The notes under the pieces: model-generated
The model's database searches: none
The model's input: only the letters and a program-made list of their open reading frames with translations
What the model was told of the DNA's origin: nothing
NCBI GenBank assembly: GCA_002305965.1
Contig: DBRM01000039.1
Location: 1-16,155 of the forward strand
Source: Syntrophomonas sp. UBA1368
GTDB lineage: Bacteria > Bacillota > Syntrophomonadia > Syntrophomonadales > Syntrophomonadaceae
Reading direction: 5' to 3'
DNA length: 16,155 nt
Shown here: piece by piece, positions 4,593 to 12,826 of the stretch
Layout of the letters: the number at the start of each line of letters is the position of its first letter
Position numbering within the stretch: position 1 is the stretch's first letter
Made by a program: the position numbers and the translations under genes

Positions 4593-7500
4593 TTGGCTCA
4601 CATCGAACAATATGGAAAAGTTCAAAGACTCAATTATTCCCGGATCAAAGAACCAATTGAATTGCCAAATCTGATTCAAATTCAATTAAGTTCCTACGAA
4701 TGGTTTCTCGCCCAAGGACTGAGGGAAGCCTTGCGGGAAGTATTCCCGATCAGTGATTTTACTGAAAACCTGTCACTTGATTTCATCGATTACAGCCTGG
4801 GTACACCTAAGTATTCTGTTCTGGAATGCAAGGAACGTGACATGAGTTACCAGGCTCCCTTAAAATTGAAAGTCAGACTGACCGATAAAGAAAATGGGGA
4901 AATCAAAGAATCGGAAGTCTACATGGGTGACTTGCCTTTAATGACTGAAAACGGAACTTTCATCATCAATGGCGCAGAACGGGTGGTAGTCAGCCAGTTG
5001 GTCAAATCGCCCGGTGTCTACTTTAATGAACGTTTTGATGTAGCCGGTAAGAAATTGTTCGGGGCAACGGTTATTCCTAACCGGGGTGCCTGGTTTGAAC
5101 TGGAAATGGATAGTGCCGGTTTAATTTATACCAGAATCGATAAAACTCGTAAAATCCCTGTAACAGTGCTATTAAGGTGTATCGCTTTTCCCACCAACGA
5201 GGATATCCTGGCCCTCTTTGATAACGATGAAACGATCCAAAAGACTCTGGAAAAGGATCCTACTTCCAATAAGAAAGAAGCTTTGATTGAGTTCTATAAA
5301 AGGCTTCGGCCAGGAGAATTAGCCACTGAAGATGCGGCGGAACAGCTGCTTAAAAATTTGTTTTTTGACCCGCGTCGTTATGACATGGCCCAGGTAGGAA
5401 GATATAAAGTAAATAAAAAACTGGGGCTGAAAATACCGCCGGAGATTCGTTATTTGACCATAGAGGATATTACTGCCACTATTTCCTACCTGTTGAAACT
5501 GATCAACGGAGAAGGCAAGACGGATGTCATTGACCATTTGGGCAACCGGAGACTGCGCTCAATCGGGGAACTGCTGCAAAATCAATTCCGTACCGGTTTG
5601 GTAAGAATGGAAAGAGTAGTAAGGGAAAGAATGAGTATTCACGACGTGGAAACCTTGACTCCTCAAGTATTGATCAATATCCGGCCTATCACTGCTGCAG
5701 TCAAGGAATTTTTTGGTAGTTCCCAGTTATCACAGTTTATGGACCAGACCAATCCCCTGGCAGAGCTTACCCATAAACGACGCTTAAGCGCACTGGGACC
5801 CGGCGGATTGACTCGCGAACGGGCAGGATTTCAGGTCCGCGACGTTCACCACTCTCATTATGGACGCATCTGTCCGATTGAAACACCAGAAGGTCCCAAC
5901 ATTGGTTTGATCGGTTCGCTGGCTACTTTTGGAAAAGTAAATGATTTTGGCTTCATTGAGACCCCCTACCGAAAGGTAGATACCAAAAACGGACGGGTTC
6001 TGGATGAAATTTATTATATGTCCGCGGATGAAGAGGACGAATACACAGTAGCACAGGCCAACTCGCTGTTAGATGAGAATGGCTATTTTGTCAATGATCT
6101 GGTGGAGGCTCGTTACGCTGAGGAAATCAAAGAAGTCAGTATCCATGAGGCGGAATTCATGGATGTATCACCCAAGCAGGTCTTTAGTGTGGCTACTTCC
6201 CTGATCCCGTTTCTGGAAAACGATGATGCCAACCGGGCACTGATGGGAGCTAATATGCAAAGACAGGCAGTCCCGCTTATCAAAACCAATGCACCGATTG
6301 TTGGAACCGGTTTGGAATATAAAGCGGCCAAGGATTCCGGAGCGGTAGTGGTAAACAAAAGAGCAGGTACAGTAAGCAAGGTCAGTGCATCCAAGATCGT
6401 GATCACAACCGATGAAGGAGAAGAAGATGAGTATCCTTTGTTGAAATTTATCCGTTCCAACCAGGGGACTTGTTATAATCAGCGGCCCATCGTAAGAAGA
6501 GGGGAAAGGGTGGAAGCAGATACCATCATCGCTGACGGGCCCAGTACCGATAATGGAGAACTGGCGTTAGGCCGAAACGTACTGGTCGCTTTTATGCCCT
6601 GGGAAGGATATAACTATGAGGATGCCATATTGATATCTGAACGATTGGTAAAAGAAGATGTCTTTACCTCTATCCATATAGAAGAATACGAATGTGAAGC
6701 CCGTGATACCAAGTTGGGGCCGGAGGAAATAACCCGTGATATTCCCAATGTATCTGAGGATATGCTCAAAAACCTCGATGATCAAGGCGTGATCCGTGTT
6801 GGAGCCGAGGTGAGGCCGGATGATATTTTAGTGGGAAAAGTGACCCCGAAAGGTGAAACAGAACTGACTCCGGAAGAGAGACTGCTGCGGGCAATATTCG
6901 GCGAAAAAGCCCGGGAGGTAAGGGATTCTTCCTTGAGAGTTCCTCATGGAGAAGCAGGGAAAATCGTTGCGGTAAAACGCTTTTCCCGGGAAAACGGAGA
7001 TGAACTGCCGCCAGGAGTGAACCAACTGGTACGGGTTTATATCGCCCAAAAGCGGAAAATCTCAGAAGGCGATAAAATGGCTGGACGGCATGGTAATAAA
7101 GGGGTTATTTCACGTATTCTGCCGGAAGAAGATATGCCATTTTTAGAAGACGGTACCCCGGTACAGATCGTACTTAATCCTTTGGGGGTTCCTTCCCGAA
7201 TGAATATTGGACAGATCCTGGAATGCCACATGGGATGGGCGGCAAAAACGCTGGGTATAAATATTGCCACTCCAGTTTTTGACGGTGCCAGTGAAGAAGA
7301 CGTATTTGAGAAAATACGGGAAGCTGCTGAAAGTCCGGCCGGAAAAGCAATCGGACTGGGATTAAACGGCAAGACCAGATTATACGATGGACGTACCGGT
7401 GAGTTATTTGATCACGAAGTAACGGTAGGTTATGTATATATGTTGAAGCTGGCACATCTGGTTGACGATAAAATACATGCCCGTTCAATTGGACCTTATT

Positions 7501-8003
7501 CACTGGTTACCCAACAGCCCTTGGGAGGAAAAGCCCAATTCGGCGGCCAGCGTTTTGGAGAAATGGAAGTATGGGCACTGGAAGCATACGGAGCTTCTTA
7601 TACATTGCAGGAAATTTTAACGGTTAAATCAGATGACGTAGTGGGCCGTTTAAAAACCTATGAATCCATTGTCAAAGGTGAAAACATTCCTGAGCCTGGA
7701 GTACCGGAAGGTTTTAAAGTACTGATCAAAGAACTGCAGAGTCTGGCTTTAAATGTTCGTGTCCTGTCCGATGAAGAAAAAGAGGTTATCATCAAAGACA
7801 TTGATTACGACATCAATGAACGGGAGAAAGCCAGAGAACTGGGGTTGGAATTACCAGCCACAGCCCTTGGCAATACCAGCATCAGCCATGATGATATCGA
7901 AGAAGATGAGGAGCAGGATGAATTGGACGACTATGACATAGACGCTGATATAGATATTGATGAACTGGATGATGAAATTGGCAGTGAAGAGCATGAAGAT
8001 TAA
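4593..8003 (+). CDS. rpoB: DNA-directed RNA polymerase subunit beta
   Basis: RpoB forms one pincer and much of the active centre of RNA polymerase. From the TTG start the product is 1136 residues, in the range of Firmicute beta subunits without large insertions. Visible signatures, in order, are S-Q-L-V-K-S-P-G-V-Y-F, the rifampicin pocket (S-Q-L-S-Q-F-M-D-Q to R397-L-S399-A-L-G-P), P-I-E-T-P-E-G-P-N-I-G-L, P-W-E-G-Y-N-Y-E-D-A, G-D-K-M-A-G-R-H-G-N-K-G and G-G-K-A-Q-F-G-G-Q-R-F-G-E-M-E. Rifampicin-contact positions equivalent to E. coli D516, H526 and S531 are wild type, predicting sensitivity at this site. The last 37 residues (1100-1136) are a very acidic tail. The frame stays open upstream to an ATG at 4506, which is rejected. 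rpoC follows after 50 nt. Confidence 0.98.
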   Translation: MAHIEQYGKVQRLNYSRIKEPIELPNLIQIQLSSYEWFLAQGLREALREVFPISDFTENLSLDFIDYSLGTPKYSVLECKERDMSYQAPLKLKVRLTDKENGEIKESEVYMGDLPLMTENGTFIINGAERVVVSQLVKSPGVYFNERFDVAGKKLFGATVIPNRGAWFELEMDSAGLIYTRIDKTRKIPVTVLLRCIAFPTNEDILALFDNDETIQKTLEKDPTSNKKEALIEFYKRLRPGELATEDAAEQLLKNLFFDPRRYDMAQVGRYKVNKKLGLKIPPEIRYLTIEDITATISYLLKLINGEGKTDVIDHLGNRRLRSIGELLQNQFRTGLVRMERVVRERMSIHDVETLTPQVLINIRPITAAVKEFFGSSQLSQFMDQTNPLAELTHKRRLSALGPGGLTRERAGFQVRDVHHSHYGRICPIETPEGPNIGLIGSLATFGKVNDFGFIETPYRKVDTKNGRVLDEIYYMSADEEDEYTVAQANSLLDENGYFVNDLVEARYAEEIKEVSIHEAEFMDVSPKQVFSVATSLIPFLENDDANRALMGANMQRQAVPLIKTNAPIVGTGLEYKAAKDSGAVVVNKRAGTVSKVSASKIVITTDEGEEDEYPLLKFIRSNQGTCYNQRPIVRRGERVEADTIIADGPSTDNGELALGRNVLVAFMPWEGYNYEDAILISERLVKEDVFTSIHIEEYECEARDTKLGPEEITRDIPNVSEDMLKNLDDQGVIRVGAEVRPDDILVGKVTPKGETELTPEERLLRAIFGEKAREVRDSSLRVPHGEAGKIVAVKRFSRENGDELPPGVNQLVRVYIAQKRKISEGDKMAGRHGNKGVISRILPEEDMPFLEDGTPVQIVLNPLGVPSRMNIGQILECHMGWAAKTLGINIATPVFDGASEEDVFEKIREAAESPAGKAIGLGLNGKTRLYDGRTGELFDHEVTVGYVYMLKLAHLVDDKIHARSIGPYSLVTQQPLGGKAQFGGQRFGEMEVWALEAYGASYTLQEILTVKSDDVVGRLKTYESIVKGENIPEPGVPEGFKVLIKELQSLALNVRVLSDEEKEVIIKDIDYDINEREKARELGLELPATALGNTSISHDDIEEDEEQDELDDYDIDADIDIDELDDEIGSEEHED

Positions 8004-8053
8004 TGAATCAATGTCACTAAGCGAGAAAATTCTTCTGGAAGGGAGAGACTGAT

Positions 8054-11000
8054 TTGTTAGATGTCAACAACTTTGACCGGATCAAAATATCCCTTGCTTC
8101 TCCGGAGCAAATAAGATCATGGAGCAGCGGTGAGGTTAAGAAACCTGAAACCATAAACTATCGAACCTTAAGACCTGAAAAAGAAGGACTGTTCTGTGAA
8201 AAAATTTTTGGCCCTGTAAAAGACTGGGAATGCCATTGCGGTAAATATAAAAGAGTGCGCCACAGAGGAATCGTTTGTGACCGCTGTGGGGTAGAAGTCA
8301 CCACCTCCAAAGTGAGACGGGAAAGAATGGGGCATATTGAATTGGCAGCTCCGGTCTGCCATATATGGTATCTCAAAGGTATACCCAGCAGAATGGGCTT
8401 GCTGCTGGACATGTCTCCTAAAGTCCTGGAAAAGGTGATCTATTTTGTGAATTATATCGTCCTGGATCCAGGCGACACACCATTATTGAAAAAACAATTG
8501 TTGAATGAAAGGGAATACCGGGAAAGCCGGGAAAGATACGGGGATAGTTTTTATGCCGGTATTGGTGCTGAAGCGGTTAAAGTATTATTACAGGAAACCG
8601 ATCTGGAAACAATGTCGGCTGAGTTAAAAGAGGAAATTGCTACAACTACCGGGCAAAGGAAAAGCCGCGCCATCAAACGGCTGGAAGTGGTGGAATCATT
8701 CCGGTTATCCAATAATGACCCCGAATGGATCATTCTGGATGTGCTGCCGGTCATCCCTCCAGAATTGAGACCTATGGTACAGCTGGATGGAGGTCGTTTT
8801 GCCACCTCTGATCTGAATGACTTGTACCGCCGGGTGATCAACCGCAACAACCGTCTGAAGAGACTGCTGGATCTGGGGGCACCGGATATCATAGTCCGTA
8901 ATGAAAAAAGAATGCTGCAGGAAGCAGTGGATGCCCTGGTTGATAACGGCCGCCGCGGCAGGCCGGTCACCGGGCCTGGAAACCGGCCCCTCAAATCTTT
9001 GAGTGATATGTTAAAAGGAAAACAAGGCCGGTTCAGACAGAACCTTTTGGGAAAAAGGGTTGACTACTCCGGACGTTCCGTCATTGTGGTAGGACCAAAT
9101 CTAAAGATGCATCAGTGCGGCTTACCCAAGGAAATGGCCCTGGAGTTGTTTAAACCTTTTGTAATGAAGAAGCTGGTAGACCGGGCTATTGCCTCCAACA
9201 TAAAAAGTGCCAAGAAAATGGTTGAAAGAGGCCGGGAAGAAGTATGGGACATTTTAGAAGATGTCATCAAGGAACATCCGGTTCTGTTAAATCGTGCCCC
9301 TACCCTTCACAGACTGGGGATCCAAAGTTTCGAACCGATTCTGGTAGAAGGAAGAGCCCTGCAGCTTCATCCTCTGGTTTGTACCGCATATAATGCTGAC
9401 TTCGATGGTGACCAGATGGCAGTGCATGTTCCGCTGTCCGCGGAAGCCCAGGCAGAATGCCGGTTACTCATGCTGGCCAGTAACAATATATTGAATCCCA
9501 AGGATGGAAAACCGGTGGTCACCCCTACACAGGACATGGTTATCGGCATATATTATTTAAGTTACATGAGTAAGGCAGAATGGGAAAAAGATGAAAAATT
9601 GTGCAAGACTTTTGCAACACCGGAAGAGGCAGAAATGGCTTATGAGCACAAAGTAATCAGTCTGCATGAGAAGATCAGAGTAAGAATGCTGGTGCCTGAT
9701 CCTGCGATTAAACCGGAAGAGAATAAGCCCCGCTTGTTTTCTACCTCGGTGGGAAGGATCATTTTGAATGAAATGATTCCCGACAGCCTGGGTTATTATA
9801 ATGAAGTGATCGACAAAAAGAAATTAGGCTCCATCGTTTATGAAGCTTACCGGCTTGAAGGAAATGCCCGCACAGCTGAAATGCTGGACGGTATTAAAAT
9901 GCTGGGGTTCAAGTACAGCACCCGGGCCGGGATCACCGTGGGCGTCACCGATTTCCAGACACCCGAAGCCAAAGCAGCGATATTGGCTGAAGCTGATAAG
10001 ATCGTTGACAGCATCCATGATGATTTCCAGATGGGAATGATCACGGAAGACGAAAGACATGCACAGGTCATCGAAATATGGAACCAGGCCACCGATGACG
10101 TGACCGATGCTTTGAAGAAGACACTGCAGGAAGATAATCCGGTTTACATGATGGCTATTTCCGGAGCCCGCGGTAATTTCCAGCAAATCAGACAGTTAGC
10201 TGGTATGCGCGGACTCATGGCAGATCCATCCGGTAAAATCATCGACTTGCCTATTAAAGCAAATTTCCGGGAAGGCCTGACAGTACTGGAATACTTTATA
10301 TCCACTCATGGAGCACGTAAAGGTTTGGCTGATACAGCTTTAAGAACCGCAGACTCTGGTTATCTTACCCGCCGTCTGGTGGATGTATCCCAGGATGTTA
10401 TTGTACGGGAAGATGATTGTGAATCAGCCGAAGGTATCTGGGTCTCGAAAATCACGGAAGGATCCCAGCTGATTGAGCCGCTCAACCAGAGGATCATTGG
10501 CCGTGTATCAGTTGATGCCATTTATCATCCGGAAACAGGAGAATTATTGGTGGATGAAAACCAGTTAATCGATGATGAAGTAGGTTTTGCCATTGAAAAG
10601 GCTGGCATCACCAGTGTAAAGATCAGATCTGTATTAACCTGCAAGACACGCCATGGGGTATGCAAAAAATGCTACGGGCGCAACCTTGCCACCGGTTATG
10701 ATGTGGAGATAGGTGAAGCAGTAGGTATATTAGCTGCGCAGTCAATCGGTGAGCCCGGAACACAGCTGACCATGCGTACATTCCATACCGGCGGTGTCGC
10801 TGGAGATGATATTACCATCGGTTTGCCCAGGGTCGAGGAATTGTTTGAAGTCAGAAAACCGAAAGGACAGGCGGTTGTCACCGAAGTTAACGGGAAAGTC
10901 CGTTTCGGCGAAAATAAAGGACGCCGGGAGGTAGAAATATTAGGTGAGAACGGTGAAGTATTAGGATCCTATATTGTCAACTACGGCTCCCGATTGAAAG

Positions 11001-11557
11001 TTAGCGAAGGCGATGAGATCGAAATCGGGGATGCTCTGACGGAAGGGCCGTTAAATCCCCATGATATATTGAAAACCAAGGGCCTGCAGGATGTGCAGAG
11101 ATATCTGCTGCAGGAAGTTCAGAAGGTATATAGGTCCCAGGGCGTTGACATCAGCGACAAGCATATTGAGATCATGATCCGCCAGATGTTGAAGCGCGTG
11201 AGAATAGAGGATTCCGGAAATACTTCATTGCTGCCGGGTGCTTTTATTGACATCGCCAGCTTTGAAGAAGAAAATGCCCGGATTATTGAAGAAGGCGGGC
11301 TGCCCGCAGTCTGTTCTCCGATGCTGCTGGGGATCACCAAAGCATCACTGAATACGGATTCTTTCCTTTCTGCGGCCTCGTTCCAGGAAACGACCAAAGT
11401 TCTGACTGAAGCTGCCATAAAAGGGAAAGTAGACAACCTAATCGGCTTAAAAGAAAACGTAATCATTGGCAAGCTGATTCCAGCCGGCACCGGCTACTCA
11501 TTGTACCGCGGCACATCATATGAATTGCTGGGAGAAGAAATCGCCGTTACAGAGTGA
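8054..11557 (+). CDS. rpoC: DNA-directed RNA polymerase subunit beta'
   Basis: RpoC is the catalytic clamp subunit of RNA polymerase. The 1167 residues match Firmicute beta' without the large trigger-loop insertion of E. coli. The N-terminal zinc site is C60-x-C62-x12-C75-x2-C78. The catalytic N447-A-D-F-D-G-D453 supplies the three magnesium-binding aspartates (449, 451, 453). The second zinc site uses C789, C863, C870 and C873. The bridge-helix/trigger-loop region includes E-P-G-T-Q-L-T-M-R-T-F-H-T-G-G. The start is TTG at 8054, 6 nt after GGAAGGGAGAG (8037-8047), and gives the family N-terminus M-L-D-V-N-N-F-D-R. The gene is cotranscribed with rpoB. No terminator follows, so readthrough into rplGB is likely. 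Confidence 0.98.
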   Translation: MLDVNNFDRIKISLASPEQIRSWSSGEVKKPETINYRTLRPEKEGLFCEKIFGPVKDWECHCGKYKRVRHRGIVCDRCGVEVTTSKVRRERMGHIELAAPVCHIWYLKGIPSRMGLLLDMSPKVLEKVIYFVNYIVLDPGDTPLLKKQLLNEREYRESRERYGDSFYAGIGAEAVKVLLQETDLETMSAELKEEIATTTGQRKSRAIKRLEVVESFRLSNNDPEWIILDVLPVIPPELRPMVQLDGGRFATSDLNDLYRRVINRNNRLKRLLDLGAPDIIVRNEKRMLQEAVDALVDNGRRGRPVTGPGNRPLKSLSDMLKGKQGRFRQNLLGKRVDYSGRSVIVVGPNLKMHQCGLPKEMALELFKPFVMKKLVDRAIASNIKSAKKMVERGREEVWDILEDVIKEHPVLLNRAPTLHRLGIQSFEPILVEGRALQLHPLVCTAYNADFDGDQMAVHVPLSAEAQAECRLLMLASNNILNPKDGKPVVTPTQDMVIGIYYLSYMSKAEWEKDEKLCKTFATPEEAEMAYEHKVISLHEKIRVRMLVPDPAIKPEENKPRLFSTSVGRIILNEMIPDSLGYYNEVIDKKKLGSIVYEAYRLEGNARTAEMLDGIKMLGFKYSTRAGITVGVTDFQTPEAKAAILAEADKIVDSIHDDFQMGMITEDERHAQVIEIWNQATDDVTDALKKTLQEDNPVYMMAISGARGNFQQIRQLAGMRGLMADPSGKIIDLPIKANFREGLTVLEYFISTHGARKGLADTALRTADSGYLTRRLVDVSQDVIVREDDCESAEGIWVSKITEGSQLIEPLNQRIIGRVSVDAIYHPETGELLVDENQLIDDEVGFAIEKAGITSVKIRSVLTCKTRHGVCKKCYGRNLATGYDVEIGEAVGILAAQSIGEPGTQLTMRTFHTGGVAGDDITIGLPRVEELFEVRKPKGQAVVTEVNGKVRFGENKGRREVEILGENGEVLGSYIVNYGSRLKVSEGDEIEIGDALTEGPLNPHDILKTKGLQDVQRYLLQEVQKVYRSQGVDISDKHIEIMIRQMLKRVRIEDSGNTSLLPGAFIDIASFEEENARIIEEGGLPAVCSPMLLGITKASLNTDSFLSAASFQETTKVLTEAAIKGKVDNLIGLKENVIIGKLIPAGTGYSLYRGTSYELLGEEIAVTE

Positions 11558-11580
11558 AATCAGTCGGAAGTGTAAAATAT

Positions 11581-11610
11581 TTGACTTTGGGACTTACTTG
11601 GTGCTACAAT
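11581..11610 (+). promoter_or_regulatory. Internal promoter ahead of rplGB-rpsL-rpsG-fusA-tuf
   Basis: TTGACT (11581-11586) and TACAAT (11605-11610) are separated by 18 nt, and TGC just before the -10 makes it an extended -10. It starts 24 nt after the rpoC stop and 67 nt before the rplGB start, so the str-type genes can be transcribed independently of rpoBC. Confidence 0.78.
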
Positions 11611-11676
11611 ATATTGCGTCGCGGCAAATAGCTCCCAAAGCCGGTTATTTTATTTATCCGGAGGAGGTTATAATTT

Positions 11677-11925
11677 TTGGCGCTTAGTGAGTTAAAAAAT
11701 GCAGCCATGGTTATAGGTACCAGACAGGTTGTTAAGCATCTGAACAAAAATCAGATAAAGAAAGTATTTATTGCTGAAGATGCAGAATCGCATGTGATCG
11801 AACCTGTTAAACAATTATGCCGCCAAATGCAAATTGAGGTTGAAATGGTTGAGAATATGGAAGTACTGGGCAGAGCAGTAGGCATTGAAGTGGGGTCTGC
11901 TACAGTTGCTTTATTAAATGATTAG
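11677..11925 (+). CDS. rplGB: L7Ae/L30e/S12e/Gadd45-family ribosomal-type protein
   Basis: The 82-residue protein belongs to the small L7Ae-type RNA-binding proteins of Firmicutes (YbxF/RplGB), which bind kink-turn RNA. The typical elements are present: an N-terminal helix with I13-G-T-R-Q-V-V-K-H-L corresponding to the RNA-contacting G-x(3)-V-x-K region, then K-K-V-F-I-A-E-D-A, and a C-terminal G-R-A-V-G-I-E-V-G-S-A. The exact cellular role of the family is not settled. The start is TTG at 11677, 9 nt after GGAGGAGGT (11660-11668). Its place between rpoC and rpsL is the conserved Firmicute position, 20 nt ahead of rpsL. It is probably expressed both from readthrough of rpoC and from the promoter at 11581. 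Confidence 0.9.
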   Translation: MALSELKNAAMVIGTRQVVKHLNKNQIKKVFIAEDAESHVIEPVKQLCRQMQIEVEMVENMEVLGRAVGIEVGSATVALLND

Positions 11926-11945
11926 ACGGGGAAGGAGGTGCAGGA

Positions 11946-12323
11946 ATGCCGACAATCAATCAACTAGTCAGAAAAGGACGCGAAAAAGGCGTTAAAAAAT
12001 CAACCGCACCAGCGCTGAAAAGCTGTCCACAAAAAAGAGGTGTATGTACCAGAGTATACACTACAACCCCCAAAAAACCTAACTCAGCATTACGTAAGAT
12101 TGCCAGGGTCAGATTAACCAATGGTATTGAGGTAACCGCATATATTCCTGGTATTGGCCATAACCTTCAGGAGCACTCCGTAGTTCTTATAAAGGGCGGC
12201 AGAGTCAAGGACTTGCCAGGTGTCAGATATCATATTATCAGGGGAACGCTCGATGCAGCAGGTGTACAAAATCGTAACCAGGGCAGATCCAAATATGGGA
12301 CCAAGAGACCCAAGAAGAAATAG
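11946..12323 (+). CDS. rpsL: Small ribosomal subunit protein uS12
   Basis: uS12 lies at the decoding centre and influences translational accuracy. The 125 residues include the P-T-I-N-Q-L-V-R-K-G start, T41-P-K43-K-P-N-S, and the R86-V-K88-D89-L-P-G loop. The lysines at 43 and 88, which are mutated in streptomycin-resistant strains of many bacteria, are wild type. D89 is the position that RimO methylthiolates in E. coli, so the substrate residue is present. A cysteine pair (C27, C34) near the N-terminus is common in this family. The ATG follows GGAAGGAGGTG at 11930-11940. It is the first classical str gene, 14 nt ahead of rpsG. Confidence 0.98.
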   Translation: MPTINQLVRKGREKGVKKSTAPALKSCPQKRGVCTRVYTTTPKKPNSALRKIARVRLTNGIEVTAYIPGIGHNLQEHSVVLIKGGRVKDLPGVRYHIIRGTLDAAGVQNRNQGRSKYGTKRPKKK

Positions 12324-12337
12324 GAGGGAGGCACAAT

Positions 12338-12808
12338 ATGCCTAGAAAAGGGCCCGTACCCAAGCGGGATGTTTTGCCGGATCCCGTTTATAACAGCAAA
12401 ATATTTACCAAACTGGTCAATCAGATCATGTGGGATGGCAAAAAGAGCATTGCTGAAAGTATTTGCTATGGAGCATTTGAAATCGTCGAAAAAAAGACGG
12501 GCAAAGATGCTCTGGAAGTATTTGAAGAAGCAATGAAAAACATAACGCCCATCGTGGAAGTCAGAGCCAGGCGTGTTGGCGGGGCCAACTACCAGGTACC
12601 GGTCGAAGTAAGAGCGGACAGAAGACAAACCCTGGCCATCAGATGGCTGGTCACCTATGCCCGTAAACGCGGAGAAAAGACGATGGAACAGCGTTTAGCA
12701 GGGGAAATCGTTGATGCATTTAACAGTACCGGCGGGGCAGTCAAGAAAAGAGAAGATACGCATAAAATGGCCGAGGCCAATAAAGCATTTGCTCACTACC
12801 GCTGGTAA
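12338..12808 (+). CDS. rpsG: Small ribosomal subunit protein uS7
   Basis: uS7 is a primary binder of the 3' domain of 16S rRNA and lines the E-site mRNA exit. The 156-residue length is standard. Family signatures are the M-P-R-K-G-P-V-P-K-R start, K-I-T/N-P-I-V-E-V-R-A-R-R-V-G-G-A-N-Y-Q-V-P around residues 69-88, the R-K-R-G-E-K-T-M segment, and the C-terminal K-M-A-E-A-N-K-A-F-A-H-Y-R-W. The ATG follows an AGGAGGGAGG Shine-Dalgarno that begins at the rpsL stop codon. In E. coli, S7 represses its own operon through the rpsL-rpsG spacer. Here the spacer is only 14 nt, so that mechanism is unlikely in the same form. Confidence 0.98.
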   Translation: MPRKGPVPKRDVLPDPVYNSKIFTKLVNQIMWDGKKSIAESICYGAFEIVEKKTGKDALEVFEEAMKNITPIVEVRARRVGGANYQVPVEVRADRRQTLAIRWLVTYARKRGEKTMEQRLAGEIVDAFNSTGGAVKKREDTHKMAEANKAFAHYRW

Positions 12809-12826
12809 AATACAGGGAGTAGAAAA

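Noticed and set aside
7753..7941. Small + strand frame inside the rpoB 3' end
   Set aside because: It is an out-of-frame reading of the conserved rpoB C-terminus and acidic tail, with no independent signal.
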